From an uncultured Bacilli bacterium (GTDB lineage Bacteria > Bacillota_I > Bacilli_A > RF39 > UBA660): a DNA stretch of 25,028 nt. The translations under genes and the position numbers were made by a program. The stretch lies in the NCBI GenBank assembly GCA_944358275.1, contig CALVQZ010000140.1, positions 1 to 25,028 on the forward strand, written 5' to 3'. Below, one piece after another: positions 1 through 7,606 of this stretch. The notes below the pieces were generated by a model that was given only the letters and a program-made list of their open reading frames with translations, did no database searches and was not told the origin of the DNA. Numbering within the stretch: position 1 is the first letter of the stretch; the number at the start of each line of letters is the position of its first letter.

Positions 1-72
1 TTTCAAATAAAAAATTTTAATCAAGGCTAAATTGAACAGCTGTGCTGGCCTTGACTAAAATTCTATTTGAAA
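1..72. repeat. 72-bp imperfect palindrome / large hairpin
   Basis: Bases 1-9 pair perfectly with 64-72, 13-19 with 56-62, and 21-27 (TCAAGGC) with 48-54 (GCCTTGA). The only interruptions are a 3x1 internal loop and one mismatch. The apical part holds a second small hairpin, CAGC-TGT-GCTG, at 37-47. The apex is GC-richer than its surroundings. It could be a structured RNA, a palindromic repeat element or the end of a larger element cut by the window edge. No T-run follows inside the window, so a terminator cannot be shown. Function unknown. Confidence 0.6.
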
Positions 73-195
73 TTATATTGTTGATAACAAAATAAGAAGT
101 TCTTTGACAACTGGTAATTCTATATAGGAATAATAGACAACTTACACATTTTTATTGACAAAACCAAAATACTTTATATAATCAAGACTTTATCT
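73..195. other. Gene-free spacer downstream of the PBP gene
   Basis: No convincing ORF is present. A plus-strand TTGACA (155-160) and TATAAT (177-182) with a 16-bp spacer resemble a promoter that would fire antisense into the 3' end of the penicillin-binding protein gene. A direct repeat GACAACT occurs at 106-112 and 136-142. The promoter match may be chance in such AT-rich DNA. No clear intrinsic terminator for the cell wall cluster was found here. Confidence 0.35.
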
Positions 196-2346
196 TTAAT
201 TGTTATCCTTTATTTTATCTTCTTTTTTTATTTTGGACTTCAATTTTACTTCTAATATATCTTCTTTTTTTAATACCTCATCAACAATATTTTGTTCATA
301 TATATATCCTGTTCCTTCATATTTATACTCTATATTTGCTAGCGCTGTAAATATATCTAATTCTCTTCTTGACCAATTAGTCATATTTGGTATTGTTATT
401 TCATCTCCATTAGTAACTAAATACACTTTTTCAATAGCTGATACTTTCACATTTACTTTTGGATATTGATCTATAATTTTATTCCCATTTCCAATTATAA
501 TTACTTCACTAAACTTTTTTTCCAAATCACTTTTTACCACATCAACATTTTTATTCAAATAATTTTCCATTACATATGTAGTTAAATCTTCATTTAAGTT
601 CGGATTAAATATACTTTTATAATTTGCTATGTCTTTTACAAGACCTCTTACAACTTCTTGTATTCCTTTAGAACTTTCATAAGGCCTTTTCATTACAGAA
701 TATATGATTACCTCTGGATCATCTTTTGGAAACATTCCTACAAATGATCTTATATAATTTAGTGTATCAAAATAATATTTACCTGTACTTTCATTTACAT
801 ATTGTGCAGTTCCTGTTTTTCCTATTATATCATAGCCTTCCATTTTATAACCTGCACCTGTTGAATAATATAAATCATTATATATTACTTCATATAATAA
901 ATCTTTTATGTTATCAACTGTTTCTGTAGACACTTTTTTTCCTAATTCTTCTTTACTTCCTTGATAAACGATCTCTTCTTCTGCATCTACTATCTTATCT
1001 ACTATGTATGGTTTTAACATCACACCGTCATTAGATATCATAGTAAGTGCTTGTATCATTTGAATTGGGGTAATCGTTATACCTTGTCCAAAACCAGCAT
1101 TTGCAACATCTACTTCATATTTAAAATTGAGCATTCCTGATAATTCGCCAGGAAGTTCTATCCCTGTTTTTGAGCCAAAACCAAACTTTTTAAAATATTC
1201 TCGTAGTTTATCAGCAGTAAAATGATTTTTTGTTATATTTGATATTGCTACGTTAGATGATAGTACAAAACCTTCATCATAAGTGATTTCTCCAAAACCT
1301 TCTGGTAACCAGTCAAATATTTCATTTTTACCAATCTTTATTGAACCAGATTGAAATGTATCATCACCATTATACACTTTTTCTTCCATTGCTGCCATAT
1401 ATGTAAATGTCTTCATTGTACTTCCTGGTTCAAAAGAAAATGAAACAAGTGGGTTTAACCAATTAGTCATATTTTTAATATTTGGATTAAATGAAGGATA
1501 TGAAGTACTTGCAAGTATTGCACCTGTCTTAGCATCTGCAACTACTGTAATAGCCCATTCCGGATTATATTTTTCATATGCTTCTTTAGTATATTTTTCA
1601 GCAAAGAATTGAATATTACTATCGATAGTTAAATATACATCGACACCATCAACGCTTTCTTTAACTTCTTCACTAGTATTAGGCATTTTATATCCATATG
1701 CATCTTGTTGATATATAATATAACCATCTTCACCTCTAAGCATATCATTATAATATGCCTCTATTCCCATTTCACCTACTAATTCTCCAGATTCGGTAGT
1801 TTTTACATAACCTAAAATATAAGATGCAAAATCATCATTTTGATAATATCTTTTATATGATGCAATAAATGATATGCCTGGCAGTTCAAGTTCTTCAATT
1901 TGTTCTTTTTTTAATTCAGTAATATCTCTTCCACCTGGGCCAAGTTCTACTTGGTAAGCATTTCTGTTTAATAACAAGAGTATAGATTCTTCGCTCATTC
2001 CTAGTATTGGAGATAATTCTTTTGCAGTTTTTTCTTTATCAACTACATGTTGTGGTGTTTTAAATCCTTTACTCCTACTTTCTGAAAGGTATGCAATAAC
2101 TGTATATGAATTAACTGTTTGTGCAAGAGTATTTCCAACAGAATCATATATAGTTCCTCTTTTTGCATACACAGTTTTCTTTCTTGTATTTCTATTTGAA
2201 ACAAATTCTTTTATATTTACACCATCTATTTCACTTGATAAAGCAAGTACAGACATTCTACCAATTGCTACAACCAAAAAAAGAAGTATAAATATCAATA
2301 TAAGTTTATTCAACTTTATTTTATTAACATTAACCTTCTTTTTCAT
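196..2346 (-). CDS. Penicillin-binding protein 2B / SpoVD-type transpeptidase with PASTA domains
   Basis: Class B penicillin-binding protein (716 aa) that cross-links septal peptidoglycan outside the membrane. A short cytoplasmic tail and one membrane segment (about residues 13-36) are followed by a dimerisation domain with the usual R-G-x-I-x-D motif near residue 63. The transpeptidase domain has all three active-site motifs: S-T-M-K with the nucleophile at S309, an S-S-N motif near 367, and K510-T-G. The C-terminal 120 or so residues fit two weak PASTA domains ending in a lysine-rich tail. The start has a good AGAGGTG site. It is the last gene of the mraZ-rsmH-ftsL cluster seen here. PBP2B (FtsI) and SpoVD share this architecture. 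Because sporulation genes occur in the window, I leave the symbol open, but the division-cluster position favours the septal enzyme. Confidence 0.93.
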   Translation of the reverse strand: MKKKVNVNKIKLNKLILIFILLFLVVAIGRMSVLALSSEIDGVNIKEFVSNRNTRKKTVYAKRGTIYDSVGNTLAQTVNSYTVIAYLSESRSKGFKTPQHVVDKEKTAKELSPILGMSEESILLLLNRNAYQVELGPGGRDITELKKEQIEELELPGISFIASYKRYYQNDDFASYILGYVKTTESGELVGEMGIEAYYNDMLRGEDGYIIYQQDAYGYKMPNTSEEVKESVDGVDVYLTIDSNIQFFAEKYTKEAYEKYNPEWAITVVADAKTGAILASTSYPSFNPNIKNMTNWLNPLVSFSFEPGSTMKTFTYMAAMEEKVYNGDDTFQSGSIKIGKNEIFDWLPEGFGEITYDEGFVLSSNVAISNITKNHFTADKLREYFKKFGFGSKTGIELPGELSGMLNFKYEVDVANAGFGQGITITPIQMIQALTMISNDGVMLKPYIVDKIVDAEEEIVYQGSKEELGKKVSTETVDNIKDLLYEVIYNDLYYSTGAGYKMEGYDIIGKTGTAQYVNESTGKYYFDTLNYIRSFVGMFPKDDPEVIIYSVMKRPYESSKGIQEVVRGLVKDIANYKSIFNPNLNEDLTTYVMENYLNKNVDVVKSDLEKKFSEVIIIGNGNKIIDQYPKVNVKVSAIEKVYLVTNGDEITIPNMTNWSRRELDIFTALANIEYKYEGTGYIYEQNIVDEVLKKEDILEVKLKSKIKKEDKIKDNN

Positions 2347-2355
2347 AAGTCACCT

Positions 2356-2655
2356 CTAATTGCTATTTATAACTATTATATTATCACTATTATAACTCAA
2401 ACCTTCACTTTCTGCAACCATATCGATATTTGCAAGAGATTTTAATTCATTTACTTTCATAGTTAAACTTTCATTAGAATTCTTTTGAGTATTTATCTCT
2501 CTTTTTAAAATTTCTACTTCAAGATTTATATTAGAAAGAGCTGCTTTACTTAAAACAATTGTAACAGGAAAAATTACTAATAAAATTGTACAACATTTTA
2601 TTAACATCTTTTCTATTCTAAATAATTTTAAAGTTTGCTTTTTATTCTTTCTCAT
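2356..2655 (-). CDS. ftsL: FtsL-like cell division protein
   Basis: Small bitopic membrane protein of 99 aa: basic cytoplasmic N-terminus, one membrane segment (about residues 18-40), then a heptad-rich extracellular helix and a short tail. This is the FtsL/DivIC architecture. FtsL joins the FtsB/DivIC-DivIB complex that activates septal wall synthesis. Identity rests on position between rsmH and the class B PBP plus topology, since FtsL sequences diverge widely. An upstream GTG at 2667 is in frame, but GAGGG sits just inside it and is correctly spaced for the ATG at 2655, so I chose 2655. The GTG overlaps the rsmH stop codon. Confidence 0.8.
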   Translation of the reverse strand: MRKNKKQTLKLFRIEKMLIKCCTILLVIFPVTIVLSKAALSNINLEVEILKREINTQKNSNESLTMKVNELKSLANIDMVAESEGLSYNSDNIIVINSN

Positions 2656-2663
2656 ATTATCCC

Positions 2664-3584
2664 TCACTCTTTAATTTTCTCTGCAATTCTTAATGTAGCA
2701 CTTCTTGCCCTATTATTAAGATTTACTTCCTCATTGCTTGGAAGTGTTTTACTTATAATTTTTAATCTTGGTAAATATTCATAAGGAATTGTTGGTAATC
2801 CTTTAAATACTTTATTTACTTCACTATTTTTTCTGAAAATGTCTTTACAAATTCTATCTTCTAATGAATGAAATGTTATAACACATATTCTTCCACCAAC
2901 ATTTAAAATGTCAATTGAATCTTTAAGTGCTTTTTCAAACACTTCTAATTCTTTATTAACTTCTATTCTAATTGCTTGAAACACCCTTTTTGCAGGATGA
3001 GTTTCTCTTTTATATTGTTCAGAAACACCACTTTTTATTTTTTCTACTAATTCTAAAGTAGTTTCAATCGGTTTATTTTTTCTATATTCAATAATCTTTC
3101 TTGCAATACTTTTTGAGTATTTTTCTTCTCCATATTTATAAAATATTGTAATTAAATCGCTTTCTTTATAATTATTTACAACTTCATATGCAGAAATCGG
3201 ATTACTTTTATCCATTCTCATATCTAGTCTTGCATCTTGATGATAACTAAAACCTCTTTCTTTATTATCAAGTTGAGGACTAGAAACACCCAAGTCAAAT
3301 AGTATTCCATCTACTTTTTTTATTCCTCTTTTTTCTAATTCTTCTTTTAAATTTACAAAATTAGATTGTATTATCTCAAAATTATTACCAATAGAACTAA
3401 GTTTATCCTTACTATATTCTATTGCTTCTTTATCTTGATCAAAGGCATAAAGCCAACCCTTTTTATTCTTTTTGAGGATTTCCCCACTATGACCAGCATA
3501 TCCAAGCGTACAATCGACATATATAAGTCCATCTTTGATATTAAGTCCTTCAATTGCTTCTTCTTTTAATACACTTATATGCAT
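2664..3584 (-). CDS. rsmH: 16S rRNA (cytosine-1402-N4)-methyltransferase RsmH
   Basis: S-adenosylmethionine-dependent methyltransferase (306 aa) that N4-methylates C1402 in the 16S decoding centre. Visible family hallmarks are the N-terminal H-I-S-V-L-K-E-E, the cofactor motif V-D-C-T-L-G-Y-A-G-H-S, F-D-L-G-V-S-S-P-Q-L-D, the P-A-K-R-V-F-Q-A-I-R-I block and F-H-S-L-E-D-R near the C-terminus. Length matches the family. A TTG at 3596 is in frame, but GAGGT lies just inside it, five bases before the ATG at 3584, so 3584 is preferred. This start lies one base after the mraZ stop, so translation is probably coupled. It ends in TGA, evidence that TGA is a stop in this organism. Confidence 0.96.
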   Translation of the reverse strand: MHISVLKEEAIEGLNIKDGLIYVDCTLGYAGHSGEILKKNKKGWLYAFDQDKEAIEYSKDKLSSIGNNFEIIQSNFVNLKEELEKRGIKKVDGILFDLGVSSPQLDNKERGFSYHQDARLDMRMDKSNPISAYEVVNNYKESDLITIFYKYGEEKYSKSIARKIIEYRKNKPIETTLELVEKIKSGVSEQYKRETHPAKRVFQAIRIEVNKELEVFEKALKDSIDILNVGGRICVITFHSLEDRICKDIFRKNSEVNKVFKGLPTIPYEYLPRLKIISKTLPSNEEVNLNNRARSATLRIAEKIKE

Positions 3585-3585
3585 A

Positions 3586-4011
3586 CTATACCTCAAATAA
3601 GTTCTCTGCTATATCTGATATATTATCAAAATTATCATTTAAGAAGCTATCAAAATTGTCTCTTGACCATATTTCTATGCGATCATTAACACCAATAATT
3701 ACACATTCTTTATTTAAAGATGCATAATTGGTAAGTGGAGATGTGATGTTAATTCGACCTTGTTTATCGAATTCACAAATAGTGGCACCAGACAAAAAAA
3801 ACCTTTGAAAAGATCTAACGTCTTTTTTAGTGAAAGATAATTCATTTAATTTACTTGTAATTTGATTCCATGTTTCAAGTGGGTAAACAAATAAACATGT
3901 ATCGATACCTCTTGTAATTACGAATGATTCACCTAAATCATTTCTGAACTTTGAAGGCATAATCAGTCTACCTTTTTCATCGATATTATGATGATATTCT
4001 CCAATAAACAT
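3586..4011 (-). CDS. mraZ: Transcriptional regulator MraZ
   Basis: MraZ (141 aa) is a ring-forming DNA-binding protein made of two SpoVT-AbrB repeats that controls the division and cell wall operon from its own promoter. Both signature motifs are present: D-E-K-G-R-L-I-M-P near residue 12 and D-K-Q-G-R-I-N near residue 83. The length is standard. It is the first gene of the cluster. Its leader carries a near-perfect sigma-A promoter and four GTGG boxes that are probably its own operator, the last lying against the ribosome-binding site. Confidence 0.96.
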   Translation of the reverse strand: MFIGEYHHNIDEKGRLIMPSKFRNDLGESFVITRGIDTCLFVYPLETWNQITSKLNELSFTKKDVRSFQRFFLSGATICEFDKQGRINITSPLTNYASLNKECVIIGVNDRIEIWSRDNFDSFLNDNFDNISDIAENLFEV

Positions 4012-4021
4012 AACTTACGCC

Positions 4022-4055
4022 CCACTTTCTTCCACTTTTAACCACTGTCTACCAC
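4022..4055 (-). promoter_or_regulatory. Putative MraZ operator: four GTGG boxes, 10-bp period
   Basis: Read on the minus strand, GTGG occurs at 4055-4052, 4045-4042, 4035-4032 and 4025-4022, exactly ten bases apart, each followed by a purine- or A-rich hexamer. The array begins just after the -10 box and ends near the mraZ start. MraZ is known to bind tandem short G-rich repeats upstream of its own gene. That these are its sites here is inference from position and periodicity. Confidence 0.85.
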
Positions 4056-4056
4056 A

Positions 4057-4085
4057 ATAATACTACTTATTGTTCGACCTGTCAA
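4057..4085 (-). promoter_or_regulatory. Consensus sigma-A promoter of the mraZ cluster
   Basis: On the minus strand TTGACA (4085-4080) and TATTAT (4062-4057) are separated by 17 bp, close to the housekeeping ideal. Transcription should start within or next to the first GTGG box, so MraZ bound there would block initiation or clearance. Confidence 0.88.
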
Positions 4086-4143
4086 TGAAATACAATAATA
4101 TTAAATAATATTTTATTCGACTTTACATAAATTATGTAAAATT

Positions 4144-4176
4144 AAAAAATCAATACAAAATCGTATTGAATTTTTT
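4144..4176 (-). terminator. Intrinsic terminator after the InlB-repeat ORF
   Basis: Stem TCAATAC (4150-4156) pairs perfectly with GTATTGA (4163-4169) around a six-base loop. It is flanked by an A-run and a T-run, so it could work in both directions. It lies directly after the stop codon at 4182 and insulates the mraZ promoter. Confidence 0.85.
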
Positions 4177-4181
4177 ACTTG

Positions 4182-5270
4182 TTATCTTGCGTTACGGATG
4201 ATGACTATACCGGAGCCACCAGAACCACCGCCGCCCACTAAAAATACATCTATTCCATTAGAAGCGTTAATAAGATTATGGAAAGTTAGCGTTCCGCTAG
4301 TTAAAAATTTCACTCTCCAATTATTGTTTCCATCATCAATTACTGCACAATTTCCTGTATATGTAAAATTTGGACTTGTACCAATGCTTTCATTAGCACA
4401 ACTATATGCTAAAATTAAACTTTGTGCTCTCCAATTAGCTGTTAATGTTATATTACTTGCTCCTATAGTTAAGTTTGTTCCACTTAACGATGCCCCTGTT
4501 CCTGATGCTGTCCAACCTGTAAATGTATAACCCTCTCTTATCGGATTACTTACTGTTACAGTACTTCCATATATTCCACTTGTTGGGGCGCTACTTCCAT
4601 TAGTGCCTCCATTTAAGTTATATGTTATTGTATAGGTGTTTGGATAATAATGAACATTAACAAACGTATCTTTAGTTACTGTAAAAGAATCACTACCTAT
4701 CGTACCAGAGCCTATATAATTATCTGAACTATCAAGATAACTATAATAATTTGCAGCATAATATCCAATAGGAGCGGCTATATTATATGGTGAAAAAGAT
4801 GAGCCATACGTTGCACTATCAGTTCTTGTATCATATTGTATCCATGTAGTATTTAAATAATAATAAATGTATCTTGTAGTTACAGTATAAGTATTTATAC
4901 CCCACTTTGCTTTTATAACTGTATCTTCACTTCCCATAGTAAAACTATTTCCACTAACAATACTATTGCCACTCGTTACTTCCCAACCAAGAAATGTATG
5001 ACCTTCCTTAGTAGGTGTTTCTAAAGTCAATATTGTCCCTGATTCATATGCTGAATTGAAACTTTGTGATGATGTTCCTCCACCTAAATTAACTGTTAGG
5101 CTAACCCTAGACTCCCACATTGCATAAAGAATTGTCTCTGAAGTTCCTATTATTAAAGTATTATCATTTAGTATACTATCCCCTTTTACTATTTGCCACC
5201 CTACAAATTCACTATTAGATTTGATTGGATCTAACAATGTTATTGTAGTTAAGTATGAATATGTATCCAT
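4182..5270 (-). pseudogene. InlB-repeat / glycine-rich surface protein ORF, 3' part of a frameshifted gene
   Basis: Extracellular repeat protein, 362 codons from the first ATG. It contains InlB B (Listeria-Bacteroides) repeats, one starting before the ATG and others around residues 55-125 and 213-283, each ending in A-K/N-W. A MucBP-like stretch lies near 127-211, and a C-terminal glycine-rich segment ends in G-I-V-I-I-R-N-A-R. The ATG at 5270 falls in the middle of a repeat and has no ribosome site. The same frame is open to 5327 and encodes the missing start of that repeat (L-I-V-E-L-N-G-G-E-T-S-Q-T-F), overlapping the end of the prepilin ORF in a different frame. The likeliest reading is one gene (prepilin stalk plus repeats) broken by a one-base shift, or read by a -1 shift. 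The glycine-rich end also looks internally deleted. Local base use is GC-richer at that end (GGC, CGT codons). Confidence 0.75.
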
Positions 5271-5317
5271 AAAAGTTTGAGAAGTTTCTCCCCCATTTAG
5301 TTCAACAATAAGTGGGG

Positions 5318-5683
5318 TCAGTTTGATTTATTTACAATTGTATATACAAATTGATCATTTTCTGTAAGTTCTACTTTAACACCAAACATTTCTTCTATTT
5401 GTTCTATATCGCTAGAACTAACTAATTTAGAATTTAATAGTTCTTCTTTTGTTATAATTTTAGTGTCACCCTCATCTTTTAGAGTAGCAAAAAAATTATC
5501 ACTATAATTATAAGCATATTCTTTTGCAGATTCTATTATCCTTTCTTCTACAAGCTTTATATTTGTATTCTCACCTTCATTTATAAGTGTAGATATTTTA
5601 GGAAATGCAAACAAAAATATTACAACTATAATAACTATAACTGCTATTAACTCCACTAATGTAAACCCATTTTTATTTTTCAT
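5318..5683 (-). CDS. Type IV prepilin-like protein, probable N-terminal part of a split surface protein
   Basis: The N-terminus (residues 1-32) is a textbook class III signal: short basic leader, then G-F-T-L-V-E-L and a hydrophobic helix, the form cut and methylated by prepilin peptidase. Residues 40-115 form the soluble helix and start of a head typical of pseudopilins. At 121 aa it is short. The ribosome site AGGAGG is strong. The stop (TGA at 5318-5320) overlaps the open frame of the downstream InlB-repeat ORF, which has no start of its own. I therefore think the intact ancestor was one prepilin-InlB-repeat-glycine-rich protein. No pilus ATPase, platform or prepilin peptidase is in the window. 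Confidence 0.85.
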   Translation of the reverse strand: MKNKNGFTLVELIAVIVIIVVIFLFAFPKISTLINEGENTNIKLVEERIIESAKEYAYNYSDNFFATLKDEGDTKIITKEELLNSKLVSSSDIEQIEEMFGVKVELTENDQFVYTIVNKSN

Positions 5684-5691
5684 AGTGCCTC

Positions 5692-6378
5692 CTACTCTAC
5701 TATATCTAACCTACTAATAAGTTTTATCATAATTTCTGCAACTTTTTTTGAACTAATACTTAAAAATTTATCGAAAGCAATTTGATTATTACCATTTAAA
5801 GTATCTGATATACTTCTTATAATTAGAAATGGTATATGACAAAGATAACATACTTGTGCTATGCTTGCTCCTTCCATCTCTACACATAGTGCATTAAATT
5901 TACTATTTATTTTATTTCCCATAGCAATTTCTGTGCAGAAAATATCACCTGATGCGATCGTACCAAATTTAAGATCTTTATCTACTGACTCAGCAAGTTT
6001 TAATAAATATTCATCACAAGGAATATATTTGCCCACATTTGGAATATATCCTTTTTCATGATTGAATGCTGTTATATCAAAGTCATGTTGTACAAGATTA
6101 GTTGCTACTACAATATCACAAATGCTAACTTCATCATCTACGCCACCTGCAACACCAATATTAAATATATAATCTACTTTAATATTATCTATTAGAATTT
6201 GTGTAGTTCTTGCTGCATTAACTTTACCTATGCCACTTTCTACTAATATGCATTCTATATTGTTTAGTTTTGCTTGATAAAATTTTAAGTCAAATAGCGT
6301 ATATTCATTTAAAATATTTAGATATACTTTTAAAGCATCTAATTCTTCTTTCATTGCAAATATTATTCCTATTTTCAT
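5692..6378 (-). CDS. mtnN: 5'-methylthioadenosine/S-adenosylhomocysteine nucleosidase
   Basis: Cytoplasmic enzyme (228 aa) that hydrolyses methylthioadenosine and S-adenosylhomocysteine to adenine plus the thiosugar, detoxifying by-products of methylation and polyamine synthesis. The N-terminal M-K-I-G-I-I-F-A-M-K-E-E block, F-N-I-G-V-A-G-G, the C-V-E-M-E-G-A substrate loop and I-R-S-I-S-D-T with the catalytic Asp are all present. Length is normal. An in-frame ATG at 6390 has no ribosome site and adds four residues ahead of the conserved start, so 6378 is preferred. It follows the M23 peptidase gene by about 20 bp and probably shares its transcript. Confidence 0.94.
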   Translation of the reverse strand: MKIGIIFAMKEELDALKVYLNILNEYTLFDLKFYQAKLNNIECILVESGIGKVNAARTTQILIDNIKVDYIFNIGVAGGVDDEVSICDIVVATNLVQHDFDITAFNHEKGYIPNVGKYIPCDEYLLKLAESVDKDLKFGTIASGDIFCTEIAMGNKINSKFNALCVEMEGASIAQVCYLCHIPFLIIRSISDTLNGNNQIAFDKFLSISSKKVAEIMIKLISRLDIVE

Positions 6379-6399
6379 ACACAACACCATTTTCTATAT

Positions 6400-7605
6400 T
6401 TATTTATAATAATGAACTCTATCACTCCATGATCCTCTACTAGGGAAATTTATTAAATTTCTAGGATTTACTGTTCTTGCTACATATGCACTATAGCCAG
6501 AATATTCTGTAAATCTAAGTCCTGTTGAAATAGCAAGATGTAAGTGATATCCTGTAGCACTACCTGTTGCTCCCATATATCCTATTATAGTATCTTTTGT
6601 TACAATATCTCCTTTACTTACTGTAATTTTACTCATGTGTGCATATGATGATGAGTAAGATTTACCATTTATTTTATGATGGATAGTTATTTGATTACCA
6701 CCCCATCTATCATACCATATTGCTGCTACTTTACCATTTGCAACAGAGTATATTGGGTTTTTTGTTCCTAATCCATTTGATATATCGATTCCTTCGTGAA
6801 TTCCTGCTGATGAAATTAACTTATCACCTACATATATAGCGTTTCTATATCCATATTCGCTTGTAACATATCCTGTATCAAAAGGTCTCCAAAACTTAGT
6901 ATCTGAAGGAAGTAGTTTATTAGCACACACTTTTATATCTTCGTGTTCCCCACAACCTGCATCTACATACATTTGAATTACTTGTTTAGCATTTTTTATT
7001 TCATCTTCTATAGTTGTACCTAATTCATATAATTTTACATTTGAATTAGTAAGTTCTGTTATTTGAGCTGATAATTCTTCTTGTTGTTTATTCAACTCTT
7101 GTTGTTTTTCTTTTAATTCAATCTTTTTTTGATTAGCTTCTTCTATCATCTCATTCATTTCAACTATGAGTCGTTCATTATAAGTTGTTATCTGCTCAGT
7201 TATAGAATATCTATATATAAAATCAGTTATAGAATCAGCACCAAATAAATATTCTATATAAAATGAATTACCATTAGTTGCCTGTAATGATGACATAAGT
7301 TTCTTTGTAGTTTCATCTTTTTCTTTTATATCTTCTTCTAAAGATACAATTTCTTCATCTTTCTTTATTATATCTTTAGTAATTTGATCTATAGTAGCAT
7401 AATTAGCTGAAACTTTATTTTTGATAGATTCTATTTCTGCTTCAGTTTTTGCTATATTACTATTATTTTGCTCTTCTTCCTCTTCCATTTTTCTTAATTC
7501 TTCTCTTAATTCTGCAATAGTTTTTGCACTTACTTCACTTTTAAAATCAACTATATTGATTGCAAAAATAAGCATAACTAATAATAAAACTTTTAACTTT
7601 TTCAT
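6400..7605 (-). CDS. Secreted M23 (LytM/EnvC-type) murein hydrolase or hydrolase activator
   Basis: Cell wall protein of 401 aa. A signal peptide (about residues 1-27, ending near S-E-V-S-A) is followed by a long coiled coil (about 28-215) rich in Glu, Lys and Gln, then a C-terminal M23 domain. The zinc ligands are visible: H270-x3-D274 in the H-E-G-I-D motif and H354-L-H356 in Y-H-L-H-L. Because the metal site is intact, it is probably an active endopeptidase rather than a catalytically dead EnvC-style activator. Coiled coil plus M23 is the layout of EnvC and of several Firmicute division hydrolases. The start has a perfect GGGAGG site that overlaps the end of the FemABX gene, suggesting coupled expression of wall-building and wall-cutting enzymes. 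Confidence 0.9.
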   Translation of the reverse strand: MKKLKVLLLVMLIFAINIVDFKSEVSAKTIAELREELRKMEEEEEQNNSNIAKTEAEIESIKNKVSANYATIDQITKDIIKKDEEIVSLEEDIKEKDETTKKLMSSLQATNGNSFYIEYLFGADSITDFIYRYSITEQITTYNERLIVEMNEMIEEANQKKIELKEKQQELNKQQEELSAQITELTNSNVKLYELGTTIEDEIKNAKQVIQMYVDAGCGEHEDIKVCANKLLPSDTKFWRPFDTGYVTSEYGYRNAIYVGDKLISSAGIHEGIDISNGLGTKNPIYSVANGKVAAIWYDRWGGNQITIHHKINGKSYSSSYAHMSKITVSKGDIVTKDTIIGYMGATGSATGYHLHLAISTGLRFTEYSGYSAYVARTVNPRNLINFPSRGSWSDRVHYYK

Positions 7606-7606
7606 A

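Noticed and set aside
1..182. tracrRNA or CRISPR-related region (large hairpin, AAGGCTA-like motif)
   Set aside because: No repeat-spacer array, no anti-repeat match and no cas gene in the window; the resemblance to a tracrRNA is a few bases only.
4198..4530. Plus-strand proline-rich ORF
   Set aside because: Antisense of the glycine-rich and repeat coding region; no ribosome site or promoter.
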